The notes beneath the pieces are model-generated. The model saw nothing but the letters and a program-made list of their open reading frames with translations. It did not search any database and was not told where the DNA came from. A stretch of DNA of 16,172 nt from an uncultured bacterium. Lineage in GTDB: Bacteria; Armatimonadota; Zipacnadia; Zipacnadales; Zipacnadaceae. Where the stretch lies: assembly GCA_937928475.1 (NCBI GenBank), contig CALFVE010000143.1:1-16172 (forward strand). Reading direction: 5' to 3'. Shown here piece by piece: positions 1 through 6,782 of the stretch; positions within the stretch are counted from its first letter, which is position 1; each line of letters starts with the position of its first letter. Both the position numbers and the translations under genes were made by a program.

Positions 1-206
1 GTGAAGAGCAGGAGGATCACTCCCACCTCGGCCAGGACCTCCACATGCCCGACTTCGCGAACCAGGCCGGGACCGTAGGGGCCGGCCACCGCGCCGGTCA
101 CCAGGAACCCGACGATCGTGGGGATGCGCAGGCGCGTGCAGAGAAACAGCACGGCCACCGACAGCCCCAGCACGATAGCAATTTCGCTGAGCAGAGCAGT
201 TTCCAT
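1..206 (-). CDS. CPA2-type monovalent cation:proton antiporter (KefB-like), N-terminal fragment
   Basis: The minus strand opens at an ATG (204-206) and stays open to the window edge, giving about 68 residues starting METALLSEIAIVLGLSVAVL. It shows a first membrane helix, then RLRIPTIVGFLVTGAVAGPYG and a second hydrophobic stretch ending LAEVGVILLLF. The pattern 'RLR-PT-VG-L--G---GP-G' followed by 'LAE-GVI-LLF' is the hallmark start of the CPA2 Kef/GerN/Nap antiporter family, which exchanges K+ or Na+ for protons in the inner membrane. The C-terminal part, including any TrkA-N regulatory domain, lies outside the window. The gene follows the heparinase-like gene by 33 bases on the same strand. 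I see no good ribosome binding site, only a GC-rich imperfect palindrome just upstream. Family assignment is confident; ion specificity cannot be told. Confidence 0.85.
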   Translation of the reverse strand, partial: METALLSEIAIVLGLSVAVLFLCTRLRIPTIVGFLVTGAVAGPYGPGLVREVGHVEVLAEVGVILLLF

Positions 207-239
207 GGCACGGGGCGCGGCGCCCCCGGGGTGAGGAGA

Positions 240-3200
240 TTATGCCCTCACCAACGTAACCTCCACGAGGTCGGCGGGAACTGAGAGCACATACACCTCC
301 CCTCGCCGCTCCAGTTTGATCCCCTCGCCCTCTTTCGCCAGTTTCCAGGCGCCCGGCAGGCGGAGAGTCACCTCCACGGCGGCGTGCTGCGCGGTCAGGT
401 GCACGGTGGCCCCTTCGGCGACGACGCGGAGGCCGGCCGGCTGCGGCGAGGCGAGGCTGTAATCCTGATAGGCGACTTCGCCGGGCGCAGAGAGGGTCAG
501 GACCAGGCCACCTTGCCGGCGGTCCTGCACCGAGCCGGCGGTGCCGCGGAAGCGGACGCCCTCCGCGGTGGCCTCGGTCTCGCTGGCGGAGAGGAACGCG
601 TAGTCGGTGCCGAACTCGCCGCTCACCTTGATGACCTTGCCCTCGGCCAGGGTCGCGAAAAGCGGGGCAGGTTCAAAGCGGTAGCGCGGGAAGAGGGCCA
701 CGTAGTAGGCGCCGTCGCCGGGCATCTGAACTTGCACCAGGTCCTGGTACTCGTCGCCTACCACCCCGTAGTCCTGATAGTGAGTGCCCCAGCGCAGCGT
801 CCAGCGGGGCGTGCCCTGCGGCGCGGCAATGAAGTACTCCAGGTCCACATCCAGTTGGCCGACGGCCGTGAAGCGATCGCCGATGAGCGGACGTGGCGGG
901 ACCGTCTTCAGCCCCGGCTTGTCGGCCAAAAAGGCTTCCACGTTCGCTGCCTCCTCGGGAGTCCCGATCTTCTCCGAGAGCGTCCAGAACTGCCACATGG
1001 TGGGCTGATTGCCGCTCACGGTATCGCGCAGAATGAGATAGTTGGGGCCGCCGGGGAGGTCGTCTTTGAGGTAGAGGACCTGCCGCTGCCAGGTGAAGGG
1101 CACCTTGCCCTCGGCGGCAACGGGCGGCCAGGGCGGGAGGTCTTTGGGCACGCCGCTCGTCCACCAGTTGGCGTCATAGGCGCCGCCGATGTTGTAGACG
1201 GTATTGACATAATCCGAACGAGGCAAGAAGGCATGTTCGTTGAGCCCGGTGCTGGTGGCGTTGCCGAAGGGCAGGAACCAGTTGTCGCCCGGCTGCCAGG
1301 TGCGCGCGCGCAGGACGCGGGTGGTGAGCAGCTCCTGCCGCTCCGCGTAGCCGGGGCAGAAGAGACCGGCGATCGGCCGGCCCTTGGCGAACCACTTGAG
1401 CACGCACCCCGGCTCGGAGACGCGGGCGAACTCGATCTTGCTGTTGGTCAGGAGGTTGACATAGTTCTCTTCCTCGGTGCCCACGCCGTTGCGCAGGATC
1501 GCGCCCACCTGGGGGAACCAATCGGAACCCCAGTTGGGCCGTTGCTGCGGCAGGTTGGGGTCGAGGTAGACCACCTCCATTCCGGCCAGACGGGAGTCCA
1601 TGATCTTCATATCGTACCCGCTCTGGGCCCAGCACCACTGCATGATGGCCGAGTACTCAGGGTCGGAGTCCTTGGTCAGTGGCGCCAGCAGGCCGAGATG
1701 GCCCCACATTTCTCCGCCCTGAGCCCGGCCCAGCGGGGGGGAGACCCGGCGGTTACCGCGCTGCGGGTCCAGCGGCGTCTGCTGCTTGGCGATATACATG
1801 CCGAACTTCTTGAAGGCGGGATCGCGGGCGAAGTCATAGAACCCGGCACGCTGGGCGGCAATCGCAAACCAGATCATCGTGGAATAAGTGACCTGGTCGT
1901 AGTGCCCGCCCTCGAACCACTCGCCCTCGGGGCCGACCGCGTCCATCCACTGCTTCATCCGCGCCACCGCGGGCCCCGCCCAGGTCCGGGCCAGGGGATG
2001 GTCGGCAAGCAGCGCGGCGAGAATCCCTCGCGCCAGCAGGTGCGAGACGCTCATGTTCTCGTTGTAAGAGCGATAACCGCGCTCGATGGACCAGGTCGAG
2101 GGATCGTTGATCTTGTAGGCCAGGTAAGCGATCTGGGCGCGGTAGAGGTCGCGGTCGTCGGGCGGGATCAGGTCGCTATCAATGAGCGCGTCATAAAGCA
2201 CGGCCACGATGCCGGTGGAGCGCATAGTATCGAACTTGCCCAGCAGGTTCAGGTGTTGCCGGAGGCGCTGGGCCAGTTGGACTTGCTCGGCGATCTCCCG
2301 CTTGCCGCCGGAGCGCAGCCAGGCTTCCAGGGCCCAGGCGTCCTTGTAAGAGGGCTCGGAGCGAATCTCCGGCTTGGTGCCGAGGATCCAGTCAATCTGC
2401 TTCTGGTCGTGGGGCGCAGCCTGGAAGTACTCCTCCAGGCGTTCCTTAGAGAAAAAGAGGCGCGGATGAGAGCCGGGCTTCTCCGGCCAGTCCAGGACGT
2501 ACTCTTTGACCACATTCAAAGGCGGTTGGCCGACTTCCCGGGCCCACCAGTGGAAGGGCGCCTCGGCGGTCTCGGCCGGCAGGTGGGCATGAGTCCAGCG
2601 GCGGATGCCCTGAGCGTTGTTGACCCGCAGATAGATCAGACCGTCGTCGGCCCTCTCAACGGGAACCAGTTTGTGCTGCCAGGCGCCCCAGTCGCGCATC
2701 GTCCCCGGCGCAGCAGGCTCGACCCAGGCCCCGGGATCCCGGCTGGAAAGCCGCAGCACAGTGTCCTTGCCGGTTATCTTCAGCGGAATGGCGATCTGGG
2801 TATAGTCGTCCCACCAGTCGTTCCAGGGGGTGAGTTTGGTAACGAGGCGTTCGCTGTAGGTGTCGAGCGAGAGTTCGGCGAGATCGCCGACGGCGGCCTT
2901 GCGCTCCAGGAAGACGGGGCGCTTGGTGAAAAACTCCATGTGCACTGGGAAAACCAACGTAGGCAGGCCCGGGCTGAGTAGGAAGTCCACGCCGTCTTCG
3001 GGCCGGTCTTCCTTCACCTCACTGTCCCACAGAATCGCGAGGTCGCCGGCGTTGACCTGGGCCAGCAGACGCAGGACATTGCCATCGGCGTAGGTGTACA
3101 CGCACTCCAGGCGGGCAAAGACCGGGCCGCGATCGAGAAGCCGCGCCGCATACGACCTAATGGCCGTGGGGCCGAACATGCGACTGCCGCCGTAGGTTGT

Positions 3201-3725
3201 GCCGTCGGCCAGGCGCAGGCTAAGCAGCGGGCCGGGGACCTCGGAGGCCGCCACCGCTTCCGGATAGGTTTTCTCACCTAAGAGCAAGACCGCGCCGAGA
3301 CCACTGGTCGCGATCTCGACCTTGCCCCCGGCCTCCCGGACCGCCAGGTCGGTGCGCGGCACCGAAGCGCGGGAGCGGTCGTCATAGCGGACGGTGAACT
3401 CCTTGGTCGTGCGGGGAGGGAGATCGGTGATGAAGGCCAGGGTCGCGCTTTTCACAAACTGGGTGTTGGGCCAGAACTCGATATCGGAAAGCTGCACGGC
3501 TTGGGGGCCGTCGGGGCCCTGCAACGAAAGCGACTCGGCGCGGCAGGCGCCCTCGAGCGCCGAGAAGGGGTAGGTCAGAAGTTGCGGCGCCCAGTGCTGG
3601 CCCAGGTACTCGCGCAGCACGATCTTCTGCTCTCCGCCCAGGACCTGCGCGGCCAGGCCGAACAGCAGCAGGCAGATCAAAGCAGCGAACGAGTAACGGA
3701 GGCCGAACACTTCGAGCAACGACAT
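240..3725 (-). CDS. Large exported heparinase II/III-like (polysaccharide lyase fold) protein
   Basis: I start this 1161-residue protein at the ATG at 3725, not the in-frame ATG at 3794 that overlaps the previous gene: an AAGGGTG ribosome site lies 5' of 3725, and the protein then opens with a signal peptide (MSLLEVFGLRYSFAALICLL, cleavage likely near residues 30-31). Residues about 32-400 look like all-beta carbohydrate-binding or accessory domains. HPRLFF at 420-425 begins the alpha-helical toroid typical of heparinase/alginate-lyase-like proteins. YNENMS (residues 554-559), H562 and GGHYDQ (606-611) are the likely active-cleft positions. Residues about 750-1161 form a beta-sandwich region beginning with FPQVGAILRNG. 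The usual GHxHAD metal/structural motif of heparinase C-terminal domains is not visible. The length is well above the 600-800 residues of typical members. Likely role: secreted or cell-surface breakdown of an acidic polysaccharide. Catalysis and substrate are inference. Confidence 0.65.
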   Translation of the reverse strand: MSLLEVFGLRYSFAALICLLLFGLAAQVLGGEQKIVLREYLGQHWAPQLLTYPFSALEGACRAESLSLQGPDGPQAVQLSDIEFWPNTQFVKSATLAFITDLPPRTTKEFTVRYDDRSRASVPRTDLAVREAGGKVEIATSGLGAVLLLGEKTYPEAVAASEVPGPLLSLRLADGTTYGGSRMFGPTAIRSYAARLLDRGPVFARLECVYTYADGNVLRLLAQVNAGDLAILWDSEVKEDRPEDGVDFLLSPGLPTLVFPVHMEFFTKRPVFLERKAAVGDLAELSLDTYSERLVTKLTPWNDWWDDYTQIAIPLKITGKDTVLRLSSRDPGAWVEPAAPGTMRDWGAWQHKLVPVERADDGLIYLRVNNAQGIRRWTHAHLPAETAEAPFHWWAREVGQPPLNVVKEYVLDWPEKPGSHPRLFFSKERLEEYFQAAPHDQKQIDWILGTKPEIRSEPSYKDAWALEAWLRSGGKREIAEQVQLAQRLRQHLNLLGKFDTMRSTGIVAVLYDALIDSDLIPPDDRDLYRAQIAYLAYKINDPSTWSIERGYRSYNENMSVSHLLARGILAALLADHPLARTWAGPAVARMKQWMDAVGPEGEWFEGGHYDQVTYSTMIWFAIAAQRAGFYDFARDPAFKKFGMYIAKQQTPLDPQRGNRRVSPPLGRAQGGEMWGHLGLLAPLTKDSDPEYSAIMQWCWAQSGYDMKIMDSRLAGMEVVYLDPNLPQQRPNWGSDWFPQVGAILRNGVGTEEENYVNLLTNSKIEFARVSEPGCVLKWFAKGRPIAGLFCPGYAERQELLTTRVLRARTWQPGDNWFLPFGNATSTGLNEHAFLPRSDYVNTVYNIGGAYDANWWTSGVPKDLPPWPPVAAEGKVPFTWQRQVLYLKDDLPGGPNYLILRDTVSGNQPTMWQFWTLSEKIGTPEEAANVEAFLADKPGLKTVPPRPLIGDRFTAVGQLDVDLEYFIAAPQGTPRWTLRWGTHYQDYGVVGDEYQDLVQVQMPGDGAYYVALFPRYRFEPAPLFATLAEGKVIKVSGEFGTDYAFLSASETEATAEGVRFRGTAGSVQDRRQGGLVLTLSAPGEVAYQDYSLASPQPAGLRVVAEGATVHLTAQHAAVEVTLRLPGAWKLAKEGEGIKLERRGEVYVLSVPADLVEVTLVRA

Positions 3726-3751
3726 AAGTATCACACCCTTGGGGCTGGTAT

Positions 3752-3834
3752 AAGAAGGGACAGGCACACTGTCCACACCTAGACTACGATTCACCGGCGC
3801 CGCGGGTCGGCGGAAACTGCGCCTGTCCCTTTTT
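3752..3834. repeat. Long inverted repeat between the small Cys-rich gene and the heparinase-like gene
   Basis: Arm AAGAAGGGACAGGC at 3752-3765 is the reverse complement, with one mismatch, of GCCTGTCCCTTTTT at 3821-3834. A second, perfect small hairpin, GGACAG-GCACA-CTGTCC, sits at 3758-3774. On the minus-strand transcript the distal arm ends in a short pyrimidine run (CTTCTTAT), so the structure could act as an attenuator or weak terminator before the heparinase-like gene. The proximal arm lies inside the last codons of the upstream gene. Confidence 0.45.
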
Positions 3835-4257
3835 TCGCACGCTTAGGATGCAGCGCGCCTGGTCGCACTCCGACAGGTCAATCTCATACTCATACCCCAA
3901 GGGCTCCAGGACACGCCGATACAGAATGTCGCAGTGCCGGCAGTAGTCCGGGTACGGCTCGAGGTACGAGCAGCGCAAGAGAAGGGCTTTGGAAGGACAC
4001 TGGTGCATCACGATGCGAAACTCTCCTGCTTCCTCATCCAGTTCCATGGTGAAGTCGGCGGCCTCTTCGGTCAGAGTGCGGGCCCAATATTCCCAGCAGC
4101 CGCGTAGGCCCTGCGTCGCCGCCAGTTCGCGCAGATTCTGCAGGAAGCGGTCGGCCAGGTACTCCCAGAAGGCGGCCACCGCCTGCGGTGCACCTCGCTC
4201 CTCCAGATACTTGAACAGCTCACTGTAGGCGGGGATGAAGTCAGTGCAGGGAATCAT
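3784..4257 (-). CDS. Small Cys-rich protein, L-2-amino-thiazoline-4-carboxylate hydrolase-like (second of pair)
   Basis: This is a 157-residue soluble protein. I use the ATG at 4257, which overlaps the stop of the upstream gene as ATGA and has a perfect GGAGG seven bases before it. A longer in-frame start at 4278 lacks such support. The N-terminal half is helical (SELFKYLEERGAPQAVAAFW). The C-terminal half holds MHQCPSKALLL (Cys87) and a cluster YPDYCRHCDILYRR (Cys106, Cys109), then Cys131 and Cys136. The order 'C-P-x...YC--CD-LY---LEPLG' resembles the ATC-hydrolase family, whose namesake opens the thiazoline ring in bacterial L-cysteine production, though most members are uncharacterised. 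The CxxC could instead bind metal. The gene is translationally coupled to its paralogue-like neighbour and to the DapA-like aldolase, which implies a shared pathway. Its last codons lie inside an inverted repeat. Confidence 0.55.
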   Translation of the reverse strand: MIPCTDFIPAYSELFKYLEERGAPQAVAAFWEYLADRFLQNLRELAATQGLRGCWEYWARTLTEEAADFTMELDEEAGEFRIVMHQCPSKALLLRCSYLEPYPDYCRHCDILYRRVLEPLGYEYEIDLSECDQARCILSVRKKGQAQFPPTRGAGES

Positions 4258-4721
4258 CGCCGCCTCCGGTAGAAGCACTCAATGCTGCCGCCGCCTTCGG
4301 GATCGTACACGCACAGTTCCACCGCGTAGGGCGTGCCCTCGCAGAGGGCCTCGCCGACCGTGCGCAGCGTCTCGCCCCACAGGTGCGCCACCGGATACCC
4401 GCGCCGGCGCATGTGCTGCACCGCCGGGCAGGCACGCACTTTGACCACCAGCGTCTCTTCGGTGCGCGTGATTTGCGCCTCGCCGCCCTCAAACCGGTAG
4501 ACCTCGCGGAAGTGCTCTTCCAGCGCCACCAGACCGCGCTCTTGCAGACCTGCCACCAGCGGCGCGTAGCAAGCGCGGGCGAAGCGGCGCAGGAACTCGC
4601 GGACACCCTCCACGCCGTAGTGTCGCTCCAGGTAGTCCAGGCTGGCGCTCAGCGCGCCGTGGAAGTCGGGGTGGTAGTAGAGACCCTCGCCCGCGGTGCG
4701 GCGCATAACTCGCTTAGCCAT
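4254..4721 (-). CDS. Small Cys-rich protein, L-2-amino-thiazoline-4-carboxylate hydrolase-like (first of pair)
   Basis: This 155-residue protein starts at an ATG that overlaps the aldolase gene by eight bases; its own ribosome site is weak (GGTGAAG), consistent with translational coupling. Helical N-terminus (ALSASLDYLERHYGVEGVRE) is followed by VRACPAVQHMRRRGYPVAHL (Cys98, His113) and by EALCEGTPYAVELCVYDP (Cys127, Cys137) and a final IECFYRR (Cys149). Spacing of a CP motif, a helix with conserved W/E residues (LWGETLRTVGEAL), and a terminal beta strand carrying Cys matches the same broad family as the next gene, yet sequence identity between the two is low, so they look like diverged partners, possibly a heteromer. 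Enzymatic role is inference. Rejected alternative: a V4R-type sensor domain, whose motifs I do not see. Confidence 0.55.
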   Translation of the reverse strand: MAKRVMRRTAGEGLYYHPDFHGALSASLDYLERHYGVEGVREFLRRFARACYAPLVAGLQERGLVALEEHFREVYRFEGGEAQITRTEETLVVKVRACPAVQHMRRRGYPVAHLWGETLRTVGEALCEGTPYAVELCVYDPEGGGSIECFYRRRR

Positions 4722-5664
4722 GCGGCTTCACCGTCCCGGGCAGGAGCACGTCCCGCTCCCGCTCTACCATGCGATCAATCGCGCGGCGGCAGGCGTCAGT
4801 CAGTGTGTAGCCCAGGTAGTTTCGCGTGGTGCGGAAGACGCCCAACCGCACCAGTAGGTACTTGAGCCCGGCCAGCCAGCAGGTAAGGCGCCGCCCGCCG
4901 TAGACCGCCCACATCATGCGGTTCATTCGCCGTTGCACAGCCTGGGCGCGGCCGAGGTCCCCGGCGACGACGGCCTGGCTGATCAGGTTGGCCAAGTAGC
5001 CGTTGAAGATGCCGCCGCCAAGAAGCAAGCCGTCATAGCCGGCCTGCAGATAGTCCACGCAGTCGAACTCGTACCCGCTGAGCAGACACAAGTCGGGCCG
5101 ACGCCGGCGCGCCCGCAGAGCCACTTCCCGGCGCTGAGAATCAAGGCTGCTGTCCTTGAGGAGAATGACCCGGGGCTGAGCCAAGATCCGACGCAATACC
5201 GCCTCCGGCACGAAAACTGGCGCCCGCCTTCCTAGGTCATAGAAGCCGACCGGCAAGGGGCTGTCGCGAATCACCGACAAATACAGGTCAGTGAGCGCTG
5301 CCGGAGTGGGGTGCAGGTGCATGAAAGGCGGGGCGATAACGGCAATCTGGGCGCCGGCAGCCTGCATCCTAGCAATGTTCTCCAAGATGCGGGCCGCCGA
5401 ATTGTCCGTCACTTGGGCAGCGAGCAGCAGCCGGCCGCGGCTCTGCTCGGCGGCGGCCTCCACCAGGGAGCGCCTTTGATCGTCGGTCATCCACGGTCCT
5501 TCGCCGCAACTTCCGGCCAAGAACAGGCCCTTGACGCCCAGGCGCAGGTGATGCTCCACAAGCCGTCTTACCGAGACGACGTCCACTTGCATCTTCTCGG
5601 TGAAGGGAGTCGGTGTGGCTGACCAGACTCCGCGCAGATTGTCCGCCGACAGCGCCTGGCTCAT
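4714..5664 (-). CDS. DapA/NanA-superfamily class I aldolase (dihydrodipicolinate synthase family)
   Basis: The protein has 316 residues from the ATG at 5664, which follows AAGGAG by seven bases; an in-frame start at 5706 lacks one. It is a complete TIM barrel: LRGVWSATPTPF at the N-terminus, GSCGEGPW at 51-58 in the place of the family's GTTGE loop, GFYDLGRR with the catalytic Tyr142, and ILLKDSS with the Schiff-base Lys170, followed by the glycine-rich DGLLLGGG. Catalytic Lys and Tyr are present, so pyruvate- or keto-acid-dependent aldol cleavage or condensation, or a dehydratase variant, is expected in the cytosol. The TTG of the pyruvate-binding loop is SCG and the usual YN after GF is YD, so it is probably not a lysine-pathway DapA. 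It leads an operon with two small Cys-rich proteins and the heparinase-like gene, which suggests sugar-acid or amino-sugar catabolism. Confidence 0.85.
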   Translation of the reverse strand: MSQALSADNLRGVWSATPTPFTEKMQVDVVSVRRLVEHHLRLGVKGLFLAGSCGEGPWMTDDQRRSLVEAAAEQSRGRLLLAAQVTDNSAARILENIARMQAAGAQIAVIAPPFMHLHPTPAALTDLYLSVIRDSPLPVGFYDLGRRAPVFVPEAVLRRILAQPRVILLKDSSLDSQRREVALRARRRRPDLCLLSGYEFDCVDYLQAGYDGLLLGGGIFNGYLANLISQAVVAGDLGRAQAVQRRMNRMMWAVYGGRRLTCWLAGLKYLLVRLGVFRTTRNYLGYTLTDACRRAIDRMVERERDVLLPGTVKPHG

Positions 5665-5933
5665 CGGTGCTCTCCTTGTTCGCCTGCCTACCGCTTCCGA
5701 CAGCAAGTTCGCGCCGAGCGAAGGAGAACCCTTCCTGCGCCGGTGCGCCCTCCCCCGCGCGCTACCGGAGGGGCCGGCTGACGGGCGCGTCCCCGCGCCC
5801 GGAAACCGGCCCGCCCACTTTGACTCTACGCAGTCGGCGCGAACGGCGCCACCCTCGGCATTTTTCCTTTACACCCCAGCCTAGCCGTTAGAATGACCGG
5901 CCCCGCGTCACTGACGGGTGCGTCCCCCAAATA

Positions 5934-5942
5934 TGCTACAAT
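5934..5942 (+). promoter_or_regulatory. Extended -10 promoter element upstream of the yhcH-family gene
   Basis: TGCTACAAT combines a TGn extension with TACAAT, five of six matches to the sigma-70-type -10 box. The -35 region is poor, as is usual for extended -10 promoters. It would give a leader of about 240 bases before the ATG at 6188, containing the hairpin at 6054-6106. Confidence 0.4.
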
Positions 5943-6053
5943 GCCTCCTGCTATGCGGCGACCTCTCGCCACTTACCTGCTTGCCGCCAGCGCCGGCGCA
6001 CAGAGGTGACTTCCGGCGGATTCTCCCGGGATATTTCGCTTGCCTCCCCGGAA

Positions 6054-6106
6054 GGAGGCGGGCCGGTTTCAGGCCAGGCTGCGCCGGGCCTTCAGCCGGC
6101 CCCTCC
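6054..6106 (+). other. Strong GC-rich leader stem-loop
   Basis: Outer arms GGAGGCGGGCCGG (6054-6066) and CCGGCCCCTCC (6096-6106) pair over about 11 base pairs with a small bulge. After a symmetrical 4x4 internal loop an inner stem AGGCC (6071-6075) pairs with GGCCT (6087-6091). There is no U-run after it, so it is not a simple intrinsic terminator. It lies about 80 bases before the start of the broken yhcH-family gene and may be a regulatory leader or a repeat remnant. Confidence 0.4.
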
Positions 6107-6187
6107 GGAGGCTCCCTCCGCGGGGTCGCGAGCCGTGTGCCCGACTCAAAGTGACCGCGTCACCATCACTTCGCAAGGAGCCCGTCC

Positions 6188-6648
6188 ATGATCATTGACT
6201 GCCTGGGCAACGCCGACGCTACTTCCCACTCAACCCCGGCTTCGCCGCGGCCTTCCGCTTCCTGGGGGAGATGGACTTTGACGCCCTGGACAGCGGTTCG
6301 CACTGGTTGGAGGAGCCGCGCCTGCGCGCCGATGTGATCCGCGCGAGCGCCAAGCCCCGCGAGCAGATCCGCATGGAGGTGCACCGCCGGTATATTGACC
6401 TGCAGCTCCTGGTCGGCGGCGAGGAGCAGTTCTCGTGGAAGCCGGCGGCGGAGTGTGTGCAGGCGGAGGGGGGTATGATCCGGTGCAGGACCGCCTTTTC
6501 TACACTGACGAGCCGGTGGGCTGGTTTCCGCTGCGGGCGGGGATGTTCGCGATCTTCTTTCCCGAAGACGCGCACGGGCCGATGCTGAGGGGAGGGCGAG
6601 TTGCACAAGGTGGTCCTGAAGGTAGCGGCAGATTGGGAGAGCGGATAG
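6188..6648 (+). pseudogene. YhcH/YjgK/YiaL-family protein, broken by three frameshifts
   Basis: ATG at 6188 follows AAGGAG by seven bases and starts MIIDCLGNAD. Reading then moves frame three times, yet each segment is a well-conserved piece of this family: YFPLNPGFAAAFRFLGEMDF, then EVHRRYIDLQLLVGG...QFSWKPAAEC, then YDPVQDRLFYTDEPVGW...FAIFFPEDAHGPML, and last GEGELHKVVLKVAADWES before the TAG at 6646-6648. Likely lesions are a lost base near 6216, a lost G in the G-run at 6468-6473, and one extra base near 6588. Joined, the product would be about 153 residues, the family's normal length, including the HRRYID and FPEDAH motifs of the cupin-like barrel. Relatives are linked to sialic-acid and other sugar catabolism. 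Codons remain well preserved, so decay is very recent, or these are consensus errors in the assembly. Confidence 0.85.
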
Positions 6649-6659
6649 GGACTGCTCGC

Positions 6660-6772
6660 GTAGGGCAGGCGTCCCTGCCTGCCAGAGGTGGGCCGCAGGC
6701 TGGAAGCCTGCGCCACGCCGAGGCATCCTTGCCTGCCATAGGTACGTCGCAGGCTGGAAGCCTGCGCCACGC
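6660..6772. repeat. Two tandem units (54-base period) of a dispersed hairpin repeat
   Basis: Each unit ends with the identical 19-mer CGCAGGCTGGAAGCCTGCG (6694-6712 and 6748-6766), an 8-bp stem with a three-base loop, followed by CCACGC. Each also begins with a second palindromic part of the form GGCAGGC...CCTGCCTGCC (clear at 6664-6683, degraded at 6722-6738). A third, inverted copy of the 19-mer lies at 13102-13120. The pair fills almost the whole gap between the convergent yhcH-family and FHA genes. Repeats of this kind occur in many large uncultivated-bacterium genomes, as I recall; their origin is unknown to me. Confidence 0.8.
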
Positions 6773-6782
6773 GGAGGGGAGG

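Larger units (their letters stand above)
5665..6187. other. Intergenic region with divergent genes, leader hairpin and no convincing gene
   Basis: This 523-base stretch separates the minus-strand aldolase operon from the plus-strand yhcH-family gene. It contains the extended -10 element and the large hairpin listed separately. A tiny open frame at 5953-6009 (MRRPLATYLLAASAGAQR) lacks a ribosome site and is not called. Translations in other frames are Arg/Pro/Gly-rich and look non-coding. An A/T-richer patch at 5865-5895 may hold the aldolase operon promoter, but I cannot pick clear -35/-10 boxes there. Confidence 0.6.

Noticed and set aside
384..2981. An 865-codon open frame on the plus strand
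   Set aside because: It is antisense to the heparinase-like gene, whose signal peptide, family motifs and ribosome site are clear; the plus-strand translation is rich in Gly/Ala/Arg and has no recognisable motif. Long antisense frames are common at this GC content.
4714..6648. A sialic-acid (nan) locus, from a NanA-superfamily aldolase beside a YhcH-family gene
   Set aside because: The aldolase loop differs from NanA, no nanE, nanK or transporter is present, and the two genes are divergent with 523 bases between them.
6660..6772. Possible CRISPR array
   Set aside because: Only two units, with palindromic content and spacer-like parts that are themselves similar; no cas genes.
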